NCBI GenBank assembly: GCA_030635835.1
Contig: DAOVYB010000009.1
Span: forward strand, 1-19,035
From: Gammaproteobacteria bacterium
Lineage (GTDB): Bacteria > Pseudomonadota > Gammaproteobacteria > UBA6429
Direction of reading: 5' to 3'
Length of the DNA: 19,035 nucleotides
The notes below the pieces were generated by a model that did no database searches, was not told where the DNA came from, and saw only the letters and a list, made by a program, of their open reading frames with translations. The first letter of the stretch is position 1. Every line of letters starts with the position of its first letter. The position numbers were made by a program, and so were the translations under genes. Below are positions 8,991 to 16,355 of the stretch, in pieces.

Positions 8991-9332
8991 TTACTGAAAT
9001 TTTTTGATTTCATCCATTGGATCACTGTCATCCAGTTTAGGTTTAACCATACGGCAAAGTGAACTGGCATTTTTGCCACACTTATCATCGGCACCAATAC
9101 CGTTGATGGTGAGCTCTGCCCATGTGCTGGCAATACCCCATAAAATAGCACCGAGCAAGAAAGTGCCACTGCTAAAACCTTCAAGCCCCGCTGGTCCTCC
9201 AAAAAAGGCATAAATCAGACTGACCATGCCTGCAATCCAGAAAACCCCAATCGGTGCGGCGCAACAGCCTGCACAACCGAACTTACAAACGGCTACTGGT
9301 GGCGCTATTAAAGCGAGAAAACGTCTTTTCAC
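8991..9332 (-). CDS. Small cysteine-rich two-span membrane protein, function unknown
   Basis: The protein has 113 residues from a GTG start at 9332, chosen because AAGGAG lies 6 nt before it; an ATG at 9347 would overlap that ribosome site. The N-terminus MKRRFLALIAPPVAV is followed by CKFGCAGCC, then two likely membrane segments (about residues 27-45 and 56-75), then ADDKCGKNASSLC and an acidic tail with DPMDEIKKF. The six cysteines (16, 20, 23, 24, 85, 93) fall in two groups either side of the membrane pair and could bind a metal or form disulfides. I have the impression of similar hypothetical proteins in other gammaproteobacteria but know no function. It is transcribed against the secreted-protein gene, with a weak promoter at 9400-9427. 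Confidence 0.75.
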   Translation of the reverse strand: MKRRFLALIAPPVAVCKFGCAGCCAAPIGVFWIAGMVSLIYAFFGGPAGLEGFSSGTFLLGAILWGIASTWAELTINGIGADDKCGKNASSLCRMVKPKLDDSDPMDEIKKFQ

Positions 9333-9399
9333 TACACTCTCCTTCATTTTCTTAAGCCATTTGTTTAGATAGATTCTAAGTAAAATCTAAGGTTATATA

Positions 9400-9427
9400 G
9401 TTATCATGATTTTGCTTTACAGGTCAA
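9400..9427 (-). promoter_or_regulatory. Possible promoter of the cysteine-rich protein gene
   Basis: On the minus strand TTGACC (9422-9427), a 16-bp spacer and GATAAC (9400-9405) make a fair sigma-70 promoter about 70 bp before the chosen start. The area is AT-rich, so chance matches are likely. Confidence 0.35.
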
Positions 9428-9493
9428 ATATCTATCTTTCAATAGGGGTATAAGAAATACAGAATTTTGAGTGTTTCAGAGTGAAAAAACTGA

Positions 9494-9763
9494 TTATGCC
9501 GATCGTTTCAGTTCGCGCTGGATGAGATATTCAACAATATTTGAGCTGTGTTTATTCTCAATAAATTTAGGACGTTGCTTTTCTAGCTGAATAATCTCAG
9601 GTGTCAGTTGAATAGGGCGGCCAGCTGCTTCAATGGAGAGGATTTCGAGTGTATCGGGTGAATGATAGTTGGAGTATATCGCGGCTTCTTCGAGACCATC
9701 GAGCACATCACGCATAGTGATTTCGAGGAGTTTAGCCCCCTTTGTAGTTATTTTTGCTGTCAT
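9494..9763 (-). CDS. Hypothetical protein, 89 residues
   Basis: I do not recognise this small soluble protein. It has no signal peptide, membrane segment or cysteine. The middle (MRDVLDGLEEAAIYSNYH) looks helical and the C-terminal third is highly charged (LEKQRPKFIENK, IQRELKRSA). The ATG at 9763 has AGGG only one base upstream, too close to act normally, so the internal ATG at residue 17 is a possible alternative start. It stands alone on the minus strand between the cysteine-rich membrane protein gene and a palindromic repeat, in the stretch that varies between secF and suhB. That it is coding is supported mainly by its open frame and balanced composition. Confidence 0.5.
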   Translation of the reverse strand: MTAKITTKGAKLLEITMRDVLDGLEEAAIYSNYHSPDTLEILSIEAAGRPIQLTPEIIQLEKQRPKFIENKHSSNIVEYLIQRELKRSA

Positions 9764-9856
9764 GCCCTGAATCCACGTTTATTTTAGCTACTTATGATTA
9801 ATAGCGTTCGACTCAGAAATTACTTAAGGGAAAATAAGTCAGAAGTCATTAAGAAC

Positions 9857-10041
9857 AGTCTTAAGTCGTAGGTCTTTCGTTATAATCAAAAGACTTTTGG
9901 CTTATTGCCCCTTTCGTCCTGAGCCTGTCGAAGGATGATGGTTCGACAGGCTCTCGGCAATTGCTCCTGCATTGCTCTACCTCCTGCATCCTTGCAGTCG
10001 ACCATGAACGGGTTTTGACTAAAGACCTACGATTAAAGACT
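9857..10041. repeat. Nested palindromic (MITE-like) element after suhB
   Basis: The outer inverted repeats are 9857-9877 and 10021-10041, matching at 19 of 21 positions and sharing TCGTAGGTCTTT exactly. Inside is a perfect 12-bp hairpin GAGCCTGTCGAA / TTCGACAGGCTC (9921-9932 and 9942-9953) with a 9-nt loop, and a smaller palindrome CAAAAG-A-CTTTTG (9887-9899). The inner hairpin resembles a dispersed intergenic repeat seen widely in gammaproteobacteria. No ORF in it is convincing. It fills most of the 296-bp gap between suhB and the 89-residue gene. Confidence 0.8.
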
Positions 10042-10059
10042 TGTTTTAAAGACAGCTTT

Positions 10060-10851
10060 TTATTTTTTAACAAAAGGTTTGATTTTCTGCAGCATGGCTT
10101 TAAAAACTTTTGGATTCGCTGCCACAATATTGCCTGTTTTCAGATAATCCATTCCACCACTTAAATCACCGACCAGACCACCGGCTTCTTCAACAAGAAG
10201 AACACCTGCTGCTATATCCCATATATTAAGATCCATTTCCCAGAAACCATCTAAACGGCCTGCAGCGACGTAGGCAAGATCAAGTGCAGCTGAACCGGGT
10301 CGACGAATACCTGCTGTTCCGGGTACCAGTGCTTTTAACATACCTAAATAATCATCCATTAAATGCATATGATCATCACGATAAGGAATACCCGTGCCGA
10401 GTAGGGCGCCTTCCAGACTTTTTCGTGAGGTAACACGAAGACGGCGGCCATTCAGCTGCGCACCTTCACCACGGCTGGCACTAAAAAGTTCCTGAGAAAG
10501 CGGGTTGTAAACAACACCTTGAGTAATTCGGTTTTTGTGACGTACCGCAATTGATACGGCAAACTGAGGAAATCCATAGAGGAAATTGGTGGTACCGTCG
10601 AGAGGATCAATAATCCATTCGTAGTCATTACCTTTATGATTACCACTTTCTTCGGCAAGAATACTGTGATCAGGGTAGGCTTTGCGAATCACCTCAATAA
10701 TGGTTTTTTCTGCACCTTTATCAACTTCACTAACAAAGTCATTACGAGATTTTTCGGTAATGCTGAGAGAGTCAACACGGTCGATATAGCGGGAGATAAA
10801 ATCACCACCTGCTCGTGCCGCACGCACGGCGATATTCAACATTGGGTTCAA
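10060..10851 (-). CDS. suhB: Inositol-1-monophosphatase family protein SuhB
   Basis: SuhB hydrolyses inositol monophosphates in a Mg-dependent way; in E. coli it also serves in the ribosomal-RNA antitermination complex. Metal and active-site motifs are intact: AEESG with E67, IDPLDGTTNF with D82 and D85, GSAALDLAYVAAGRLDGF, and WDIAAG with D212. The frame extends upstream to 10935, but I place the start at TTG 10851: AGAGGA lies 8 nt before it, and the resulting MNPMLNIAVRAAR matches the E. coli start MHPMLNIAVRAAR. This gives 263 residues (E. coli, 267). The ATG three codons further in is too far from the ribosome site. It is divergent from trmJ. Confidence 0.95.
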   Translation of the reverse strand: MNPMLNIAVRAARAGGDFISRYIDRVDSLSITEKSRNDFVSEVDKGAEKTIIEVIRKAYPDHSILAEESGNHKGNDYEWIIDPLDGTTNFLYGFPQFAVSIAVRHKNRITQGVVYNPLSQELFSASRGEGAQLNGRRLRVTSRKSLEGALLGTGIPYRDDHMHLMDDYLGMLKALVPGTAGIRRPGSAALDLAYVAAGRLDGFWEMDLNIWDIAAGVLLVEEAGGLVGDLSGGMDYLKTGNIVAANPKVFKAMLQKIKPFVKK

Positions 10852-10902
10852 TGTATTATTCCTCTGGATTCTTAAAGAGCAAATACCTGCATAAGAGGTA
10901 TC

Positions 10903-10931
10903 ATTATCGGCACATTCTAACAGTCTCTTAA
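10903..10931 (-). promoter_or_regulatory. Probable suhB promoter
   Basis: On the minus strand TTAAGA (10926-10931), a 17-bp spacer and GATAAT (10903-10908) give a reasonable sigma-70 promoter. It would start transcription about 45 bp before the TTG start codon. Confidence 0.45.
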
Positions 10932-10972
10932 GCACAAAGGTACTAGCGCAACACTTGGAATAAAAAGATTTT

Positions 10973-11041
10973 AACCACGGGGATCACGGGGTACACGGGC
11001 TTAATAATTATTTATGTTTTTTCCCCGTGTCCCCCGTGGTT
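10973..11041. repeat. Palindromic repeat, family A (copy 2), between suhB and trmJ
   Basis: The left arm starts AACCACGGGGATCACGGGG (from 10973) and the right arm ends CCCCGTGTCCCCCGTGGTT (11023-11041), largely its reverse complement, around an AT-rich loop. The left arm contains CACGGGG three times at exact 9-bp spacing (the last cut to CACGGG). It is related to the copy at 3041-3113. Confidence 0.85.
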
Positions 11042-11093
11042 TTTGTTCTGGTCTTTCTTCGTGGTTATGTATGTTGTTACATTGGTACTTGCG

Positions 11094-11099
11094 TATAAT
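11094..11099 (+). promoter_or_regulatory. -10 box that may give a leaderless trmJ transcript
   Basis: A perfect TATAAT ends 7 bp before the A of the trmJ ATG, so transcription would start at or within a base of the start codon. No ribosome site is visible upstream. The -35 region is weak (TTGTTA at 11074-11079, 14-bp spacing). Confidence 0.4.
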
Positions 11100-11106
11100 G
11101 TGCGCT

Positions 11107-11850
11107 ATGGAATCCAATTTTTCAAATATTCACATTGTTATGGTTGGCACAACACATCCGGGAAACATCGGTGGTGTGGCGCGAGCCATGAAAAACATGG
11201 GCTTGTCCCGTTTATCATTAGTGGCTCCCGAAGCGCCATTCCCTCATGCTAAAGCACGTGCGCGTGCCTCGGGTGCGGTCAATGTGCTTGAAAATACGCA
11301 AGTTTTTTCTACTTTAGAAGAAGCGATAGCAGGTTGTTCATTGGTGATTGGCGCCAGTGCGCGTATGCGAACCTTGCCCTGGCCTGTGGTTGATCCACGT
11401 GAGTGTGCTTCGCGTGTGGTTAATGTTGATTCCGAAGCCGAGGTGGCGATTGTATTAGGGCGAGAGAACTCCGGTTTAACCAATGAAGAGCTGGAACTTT
11501 GTCAGTTACTGGTCACTATTCCAACTAACCCGGATTTTAGTTCTTTGAATATAGCCGCTGCGGCGCAAGTCCTGTGTTATGAAATTCGCTTAGCGGCAGC
11601 ATTAGATAAAGTCCCTGAACCTGAGCATGATTCTCCCTTAGCAACCGCGGCTGAGCAGGATGGCTTATTTAAACATTTTGAAGAAGCATTAACCGAATTA
11701 GATTTTTTAAAACCGGATAACCCGGGACAACTGATGCGACGATTAAGACGCTTGTTTACCCGGACTGGACTTGAACGCTTAGAAGTTAATATATTACGTG
11801 GCATAATGACAGCGGCACAAAAATCAAAATCTAACTCTGACAAGCCGTGA
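11107..11850 (+). CDS. trmJ: tRNA (cytidine/uridine-2'-O-)-methyltransferase TrmJ
   Basis: TrmJ is a SPOUT-class enzyme that methylates the ribose of nucleotide 32 in the anticodon loop of several tRNAs. The SPOUT domain fills residues ~1-160: IHIVMVGTTHPGNIGGVARA, SLVIGASARMRTLPWP, VAIVLGRENSGLTNEE and IPTNPDFSSLNIAAAAQVL, with the knot and SAM-binding loops intact. A helical C-terminal part ends in LRRLFTRTGLERLEVNILRG, as in E. coli. The open frame reaches upstream to 11014, but the ATG at 11107 matches the family start and gives 247 residues (E. coli, 246). It precedes cysE and the isc operon. A promoter in the trmJ-cysE gap suggests that cysE can be transcribed separately. Confidence 0.96.
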   Translation: MESNFSNIHIVMVGTTHPGNIGGVARAMKNMGLSRLSLVAPEAPFPHAKARARASGAVNVLENTQVFSTLEEAIAGCSLVIGASARMRTLPWPVVDPRECASRVVNVDSEAEVAIVLGRENSGLTNEELELCQLLVTIPTNPDFSSLNIAAAAQVLCYEIRLAAALDKVPEPEHDSPLATAAEQDGLFKHFEEALTELDFLKPDNPGQLMRRLRRLFTRTGLERLEVNILRGIMTAAQKSKSNSDKP

Positions 11851-11869
11851 AACTGTTATTGAATCACCG

Positions 11870-11898
11870 TTGACAGTATCGCTTAAGAAGACTTTAAT
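11870..11898 (+). promoter_or_regulatory. Strong sigma-70 promoter of cysE
   Basis: A consensus TTGACA (11870-11875), exactly 17 bp, then TTTAAT (11893-11898, 5 of 6). It starts 19 bp after the trmJ stop and 44 bp before the cysE start. It is the best promoter match in the window and could also feed the isc genes, since I see no terminator between cysE and iscR. Confidence 0.75.
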
Positions 11899-11941
11899 AG
11901 CCGCCTCAAACTTTAGCAAAGACTTATTATGGTAATGACTT

Positions 11942-12751
11942 ATGTTTAAAAAATTTCGTGAAGATATTAATTGCGTTTTTGAGCGCGATCCGGCTGCGCG
12001 TAACAGCTTTGAAGTCATTACTACTTACCCGGGTGTCCATGCATTATTGTGGCACCGTGTCAGTCATTTTCTTTGGCGCATTCACCTTAAGTGGTTAGCG
12101 AGAATGCTTTCTTTAGTTAATCGTCTTCTCACTGGTATTGAAATACATCCCGGCGCACAAATTGGTCGTCGTTTTTTTATTGACCACGGTATGGGGGTGG
12201 TGATTGGAGAAACCGCGGTTATTGGTGATGATGTGACTTTGTATCATGGAGTTACATTAGGTGGTACAAGCTGGAGCAAAGGGAAGCGACACCCAACCTT
12301 AGGTAATGATGTTGTCGTGGGAGCTGGCGCTAAAGTACTTGGGCCAATTACGCTTTCAAATGGTGCAAGGGTAGGTTCAAATGCGGTTGTGGTAAAAGAT
12401 GTGCCTGAAAATGCCACAGTTGTAGGCATTCCGGGTCATATTGTTTCTGTAAAAACCATGAATGAATCTACGGAGAAACGAAAAGAGTTTGCGAAAAAGA
12501 TTGGTTTTGATGCTTACGGTACCTCATCAGGTATGCCTGATCCGGTCGCCAATGCGATTGATGTGATGTTAGATCATATTCATGCAATGGATACTCAAAT
12601 GCAAAATATGTGTAAGTCATTGAAATCATTAGGCTCTGAACTAGATGTAGTCGAACTTCCAGATTTAGGGATTTGTGATATTTCTTCTGAGCCTTTGCCT
12701 GAACATGTTGAGCAAACGGATCCAGAAGACAAAGATAAACCTTCAGAGTAA
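11942..12751 (+). CDS. cysE: Serine O-acetyltransferase (EpsC-type short form)
   Basis: CysE makes O-acetylserine from serine and acetyl-CoA, the step that commits serine to cysteine. The product has 269 residues. A short helical N-terminus ends in [19 protein letters not shown], and left-handed beta-helix hexapeptides follow through VVGIPGHIV near residue 168. H82 in IDHGMG corresponds to the catalytic histidine. The acidic partner is E67 in IEIHP, where E. coli has Asp; this is usual for EpsC-type enzymes. RHPTLG and VTLGGTS form the substrate and CoA site. A C-terminal extension of ~100 residues, ending in a very acidic tail, goes beyond the catalytic fold. Its place before iscR, as with cysE2 of Azotobacter, suggests it supplies cysteine to IscS. 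Confidence 0.95.
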   Translation: MFKKFREDINCVFERDPAARNSFEVITTYPGVHALLWHRVSHFLWRIHLKWLARMLSLVNRLLTGIEIHPGAQIGRRFFIDHGMGVVIGETAVIGDDVTLYHGVTLGGTSWSKGKRHPTLGNDVVVGAGAKVLGPITLSNGARVGSNAVVVKDVPENATVVGIPGHIVSVKTMNESTEKRKEFAKKIGFDAYGTSSGMPDPVANAIDVMLDHIHAMDTQMQNMCKSLKSLGSELDVVELPDLGICDISSEPLPEHVEQTDPEDKDKPSE

Positions 12752-12812
12752 GTCTGATATTCCAAATTAAAGCTGATGTGCCCGGGAAGAGCCAGAATGA
12801 AAATGTGTGAAA

Positions 12813-12837
12813 ATACTTGACTAAAACGCTTGGTCTT
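12813..12837 (+). promoter_or_regulatory. Probable IscR type-1 binding site in the iscR promoter
   Basis: ATACTTGACT followed by AAAA and C fits the left half and centre of the type-1 IscR consensus (ATASYYGACTRWWWY) perfectly; the right half is poor. TTGACT (12817-12822) inside it would be the -35 of the iscR promoter, so bound [2Fe-2S]-IscR would block RNA polymerase, as in E. coli. The -10 is uncertain (TACTTT at 17-bp spacing). Confidence 0.55.
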
Positions 12838-12892
12838 GTTACTTTATGTTTCTTGTTTTATCAGATTTTACTTAATTAGGCGGGGCAATGCA

Positions 12893-13372
12893 ATGAGACT
12901 GACCACCAAAGGACGTTACGCTGTGACTGCGATGCTCGATTTAGCATTGCATTATAAAGATGGGCCAATCACTTTGGCTGATATTTCTCAACGTCAGGGC
13001 ATTTCCCTGTCTTATCTTGAGCAACTTTTCTCACGTTTACGTAAGAAAGAATTGGTTGATAGTACTCGTGGACCGGGTGGTGGTTACCGCTTAAGCCGTG
13101 ATTTATATCAAATAGCGGTTGCTGATGTTATTACAGCTGTTGATGAAAAGGTTGAAACTACCCGTTGTGGTGGTTTATCGAACTGTCAGGATGATAGCCA
13201 GTGTTTAACGCATGATTTGTGGACGGAACTCAGTACACAAATTCATAGTTTCCTGATGGGGATTAGTCTTGGCAATCTGGTTGATCGTCAGGGTGTGCAA
13301 GAAGTTGCAGCACGACAGGAACAAGCAGAAACACATTTCCCTGTATCTGAAGATGCTGTTGCAAATTCATAG
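12893..13372 (+). CDS. iscR: Fe-S cluster-sensing transcription regulator IscR
   Basis: IscR is an Rrf2-family repressor that binds a [2Fe-2S] cluster and shuts down the isc operon when clusters are plentiful. The winged helix fills residues 1-~65 ([46 protein letters not shown]). The cluster ligands C92, C98, C104 and H107 sit at the same positions as in E. coli. The frame runs upstream to 12830, but the ATG at 12893 follows AGGCGGGG by seven bases and matches the family start, giving 159 residues. An ATG five bases earlier is out of frame. A candidate IscR site lies about 56 bp upstream. Confidence 0.97.
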   Translation: MRLTTKGRYAVTAMLDLALHYKDGPITLADISQRQGISLSYLEQLFSRLRKKELVDSTRGPGGGYRLSRDLYQIAVADVITAVDEKVETTRCGGLSNCQDDSQCLTHDLWTELSTQIHSFLMGISLGNLVDRQGVQEVAARQEQAETHFPVSEDAVANS

Positions 13373-13479
13373 ATAAACATCCCCACGACCTTGCTGCATG
13401 GATGCGCTATGGGACTAAAGAAGACAGTAATAAAACTAATATCTAAAGAGTGGAATGATGGATGTTGGTTGGAGAAGTT

Positions 13480-14694
13480 ATGAAAACACCAATTTATTTT
13501 GATTATTCAGCAACAACACCTGTTGATAAACGTGTCGCAGAAAAAATGTGTGACTGTTTAACAACAGAAGGTAATTTTGGTAACCCTGCTTCAAGCTCGC
13601 ATGAGTTTGGATGGAAAGCAGAAGAAGCTGTTGATCAGGCGCGTAAAGATGTCGCTGATTTAATTAATGCCAATCCAAAAGAAATTATTTTTACTTCAGG
13701 TGCTACTGAATCAGATAATTTGGCAATTAAAGGTATTGCCCATTTCTATAAGAAAAAAGGCAATCACATCATCACCAGTAAAACAGAACACAAAGCCGTT
13801 TTAGATTCTTGTCGCCAACTTGAACGTGAAGGCTATGAAGTGACTTATCTTGACCCTGAAGACACAGGCTTAATTGATCTAAATAAACTTGAAGCGGCTA
13901 TGCGTGATGACACTATTCTTGTTTCCATTATGCATGTGAATAACGAAATTGGTGTTATTCAGGATATTAAAGCGATTGGTGAAATCACCCGTAAACGTAA
14001 AATTATGTTCCATGTTGATGCTGCGCAAAGTGCAGGCAAAGTGCCGATTGATATGGAAGATCTAAAAGTTGATTTAATGTCATTCTCTGCACATAAAATA
14101 TATGGCCCGAAAGGTATTGGCGCTTTATATGTATCACGTAAACCACGTGTACGTCTTGAAGCACAAATGCATGGTGGTGGACATGAACGTGGTATGCGTT
14201 CAGGTACATTAGCCACTCATCAAATTGTTGGTATGGGCGAAGCTTTCCGTTTAGCGAAAGAAGAAATGGCAGCAGATAATGAACGTATTCGTATGTTACG
14301 TGATCGTTTATTAAAAGGTTTAGAAAGTATTGAAGAAACTTATATTAACGGTGATCTGGAACAACGTGTTCCTCATAACCTGAATATTAGTTTTAATTTT
14401 GTGGAAGGTGAGTCTTTAATCATGGCATTAAAAGAACTCGCAGTATCTTCTGGCTCAGCCTGTACATCTGCAAGTTTAGAACCCTCATATGTATTACGTG
14501 CTTTAGGTCGGAATGATGAATTAGCGCATAGCTCAATTCGTTTCTCATTTGGCCGTTTTACAACAGAAGAAGAAATTGATTTTGCAATTGCTAAAATCAA
14601 CGACAATATTGGTAAGTTACGTGAACTTTCACCTTTATGGGAAATGTTCAAAGACGGTATTGATATTAGTGCGATTGAATGGAATGCGCATTAA
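13480..14694 (+). CDS. iscS: Cysteine desulfurase IscS
   Basis: IscS is a PLP enzyme that takes sulfur from cysteine as a persulfide and hands it to IscU and to tRNA-thiolation partners. The product is 404 residues, the same as E. coli. K206 in [12 protein letters not shown] binds PLP, H104 in KTEHKAVLD is in the active site, and C328 in [21 protein letters not shown] carries the persulfide. The start ATG at 13480 has GGAG five bases upstream; an ATG six codons earlier is in frame but lacks this spacing and would add a tail absent from the family. The 107-bp gap after iscR shows no terminator. In E. coli the corresponding leader is the site of RyhB-dependent processing. Confidence 0.98.
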   Translation: MKTPIYFDYSATTPVDKRVAEKMCDCLTTEGNFGNPASSSHEFGWKAEEAVDQARKDVADLINANPKEIIFTSGATESDNLAIKGIAHFYKKKGNHIITSKTEHKAVLDSCRQLEREGYEVTYLDPEDTGLIDLNKLEAAMRDDTILVSIMHVNNEIGVIQDIKAIGEITRKRKIMFHVDAAQSAGKVPIDMEDLKVDLMSFSAHKIYGPKGIGALYVSRKPRVRLEAQMHGGGHERGMRSGTLATHQIVGMGEAFRLAKEEMAADNERIRMLRDRLLKGLESIEETYINGDLEQRVPHNLNISFNFVEGESLIMALKELAVSSGSACTSASLEPSYVLRALGRNDELAHSSIRFSFGRFTTEEEIDFAIAKINDNIGKLRELSPLWEMFKDGIDISAIEWNAH

Positions 14695-14709
14695 TTTAAA
14701 AAATTAACC

Positions 14710-14727
14710 ACAACAATTATTTGTTGT
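14710..14727 (+). other. Small hairpin between iscS and iscU
   Basis: ACAACAA-TTAT-TTGTTGT is a perfect 7-bp AT-rich stem-loop in the 73-bp iscS-iscU gap. It is too weak and lacks a T run for termination; it may affect transcript processing or be chance. Confidence 0.35.
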
Positions 14728-14767
14728 TTAGTTTATTAAACAGATTTGAATAGAGAGGCAAGCAGTC

Positions 14768-15145
14768 ATGGCATATAGCGAAAAAGTAATTGACCATTAT
14801 GAAAATCCACGCAACGTTGGTTCAATGGATAAAGATGAATCAAATGTTGGTACTGGTATGGTAGGTGCACCAGCTTGTGGTGACGTTATGCGACTGCAAA
14901 TTAAAGTAACCGATGATGGTGTTATTGAAGATGCCAAGTTTAAAACTTATGGCTGTGGTTCAGCGATTGCATCAAGCTCATTGTTAACAGAATGGGTTAA
15001 AGGTAAAACTTTAGATGAAGCCGGTATGATTAAAAATACAGAAATTGCTGATGAGTTAGAACTACCGCCGGTAAAAATTCATTGCTCGGTATTAGCAGAG
15101 GATGCTATAAAAGCCGCAATCGACGATTACAAAAGTAAGAAATAG
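14768..15145 (+). CDS. iscU: Fe-S cluster assembly scaffold IscU
   Basis: IscU is the scaffold on which the isc machinery builds [2Fe-2S] clusters. The 125-residue protein has all known functional residues at the E. coli positions: C37 and D39 in ACGD, C63 in YGCGSA, H105 and C106 in IHCSVLAEDA, and the HscA recognition motif LPPVK at 99-103. It ends in DYKSKK, slightly shorter than the 128 residues of E. coli, because the stop codon lies at the first base of a palindromic element (15143-15250). GAGAGG precedes the ATG. Confidence 0.98.
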   Translation: MAYSEKVIDHYENPRNVGSMDKDESNVGTGMVGAPACGDVMRLQIKVTDDGVIEDAKFKTYGCGSAIASSSLLTEWVKGKTLDEAGMIKNTEIADELELPPVKIHCSVLAEDAIKAAIDDYKSKK

Positions 15146-15250
15146 TGAGAAGCTAGATAACGGCGTTAATAATCAACTCAAAATGCTGATGTACTAATCG
15201 TACACTCCGCTTTTTCGTTAATTATTGCCTTGTTCTCTAACTTCTCACTA
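15143..15250. repeat. 108-bp palindromic (MITE-like) element between iscU and iscA
   Basis: Ends are TAGTGAGAAG (15143-15152) and its exact reverse complement CTTCTCACTA (15241-15250). Imperfect pairing continues inward (TAGA, AAC, AATAAT) to a central GTAC-TAATC-GTAC. The first three bases are the iscU stop codon TAG. It fills most of the 150-bp gap before iscA and contains no ORF. Confidence 0.85.
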
Positions 15251-15295
15251 TCTCTTATGGGTTTGCATTTAACTGTAATACTTTAGGATTTTTAA

Positions 15296-15619
15296 ATGGC
15301 CATTACATTAACTGAAACAGCAGCGGAACGCGTTAAAGCGTTTCTTGATAATCGAGGCAAAGGCCTTGGTTTACGTTTAGGTATTAAGACCAGTGGTTGT
15401 TCAGGTATGGCCTATGTGATTGAATTTATTGATGAGCTTTCTGAGGGTGATGAAGTTTTTGAATCACAAGGTGTAAAAATTATTGTTGATGCAAAAAGCT
15501 TACTTTACATTGATGGTACTGAGTTGGATTATGCTAAAGAAGGGCTTAATGAAGGTTTCCAGTTTAATAATCCAAATGTAAAAGATCAGTGCGGTTGTGG
15601 CGAAAGCTTTACCGTTTAA
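15296..15619 (+). CDS. iscA: Fe-S cluster assembly carrier IscA
   Basis: IscA is an A-type carrier that receives clusters from IscU and passes them to apoproteins. The 107-residue length equals the E. coli protein. The three cluster cysteines are C35 in TSGCSGMAY and C99 and C101 in CGCGESF, at the same positions. The fold landmarks [12 protein letters not shown] and DGTELDY are intact. The start at 15296 has only a weak ribosome site. It is separated from iscU by a 108-bp palindromic element and lies 33 bp before hscB. Confidence 0.97.
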   Translation: MAITLTETAAERVKAFLDNRGKGLGLRLGIKTSGCSGMAYVIEFIDELSEGDEVFESQGVKIIVDAKSLLYIDGTELDYAKEGLNEGFQFNNPNVKDQCGCGESFTV

Positions 15620-15652
15620 CCCTTTGACTATATAAGACACGAAATTCCTACT

Positions 15653-16201
15653 ATGGCTCAAACACAAACTCATTTTGAGTTATTTGAATTGCCAGTATCT
15701 TTTGAACTTGATCTGCAGGATTTAAGTCAACGTTATCGTATGTTACAAGCTGCGGTACATCCTGATAAGTTTGCTAATGCATCAGACCATGAGCGACGTT
15801 TATCAGTAGAGAAAGCCGCATTAATTAATGAAGCTTATCAAATTTTAAAATCTCCACAGCGCCGTGCGCGTTATATGCTTGAATTGCAGTCAGTTTCATT
15901 TGATGATGAAAAAGATACCGCCCTTGATCCTGTTTTTTTAATGGAGCAAATTGAATTACGAGAGGCGTTAGGAGAATTAGCTAATACTGATGATCCGTTA
16001 GTAAGCTTAAATACAATTATGGCTGATATTAAAAAGCGTATCAGTACTCTGATCGATGATATAGCAGAACAACTTGCGCCATCGCAATTAGATGAACAAC
16101 AAAAAAGTAACGCGAAGCAACTCATTCATAAGATGCAATTTTTAAATAAACTGCAACAAGAGGCTGAATATCAGGAAGAAAACCTGCTCGATGTTTTATA
16201 A
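15653..16201 (+). CDS. hscB: J-domain co-chaperone HscB
   Basis: HscB brings IscU to HscA and stimulates HscA's ATPase. The 182-residue protein (E. coli, 171) has an N-terminal J domain, about residues 8-72, with H36-P37-D38 in AAVHPDKFAN, and a C-terminal helical bundle with VFLMEQIELREAL, the usual IscU-binding surface. The ATG at 15653 matches the family. It lies 33 bp after iscA and 154 bp before hscA, with a palindromic repeat in the latter gap. Confidence 0.96.
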   Translation: MAQTQTHFELFELPVSFELDLQDLSQRYRMLQAAVHPDKFANASDHERRLSVEKAALINEAYQILKSPQRRARYMLELQSVSFDDEKDTALDPVFLMEQIELREALGELANTDDPLVSLNTIMADIKKRISTLIDDIAEQLAPSQLDEQQKSNAKQLIHKMQFLNKLQQEAEYQEENLLDVL

Positions 16202-16229
16202 CCCGATGCGATATAATCTTCCTTGCGTG

Positions 16230-16302
16230 TCATTCCGGCATGGTTTTAGCCGGAATCCATAGATTAAAAAATTGAATTCCGGCAAAAGGCACGCCGGAAT
16301 GA
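16230..16302. repeat. Palindromic repeat between hscB and hscA (ATTCCGGC family)
   Basis: Two hairpins in tandem: ATTCCGGC/GCCGGAAT at 16232-16239 and 16249-16256, and again at 16276-16283 and 16293-16300. The outer ends TCATTCCGGC (16230-16239) and GCCGGAATGA (16293-16302) are also exact reverse complements, so the RNA can fold two ways. It resembles a repeat type dispersed in many gammaproteobacterial genomes. Confidence 0.88.
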
Positions 16303-16355
16303 TGTGAATTTCTTAAATAATTACTTTTTAATAAGATACAAAGACTGAAAACTTT

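Noticed and set aside
11014..11106. Extra 31 residues at the TrmJ N-terminus
   Set aside because: They translate the palindromic repeat and intergenic DNA; the family starts at the ATG at 11107.
12830..12892. Extended IscR start at 12830
   Set aside because: It lies inside the predicted IscR site and promoter, and [11 protein letters not shown] at 12893 is the family start with a good ribosome site.
13380..13410. Fragment resembling the GCATGGATGC type dispersed repeat between iscR and iscS
   Set aside because: Only a tiny palindrome (GCAT-GG-ATGC) is present, with no second arm of useful length.
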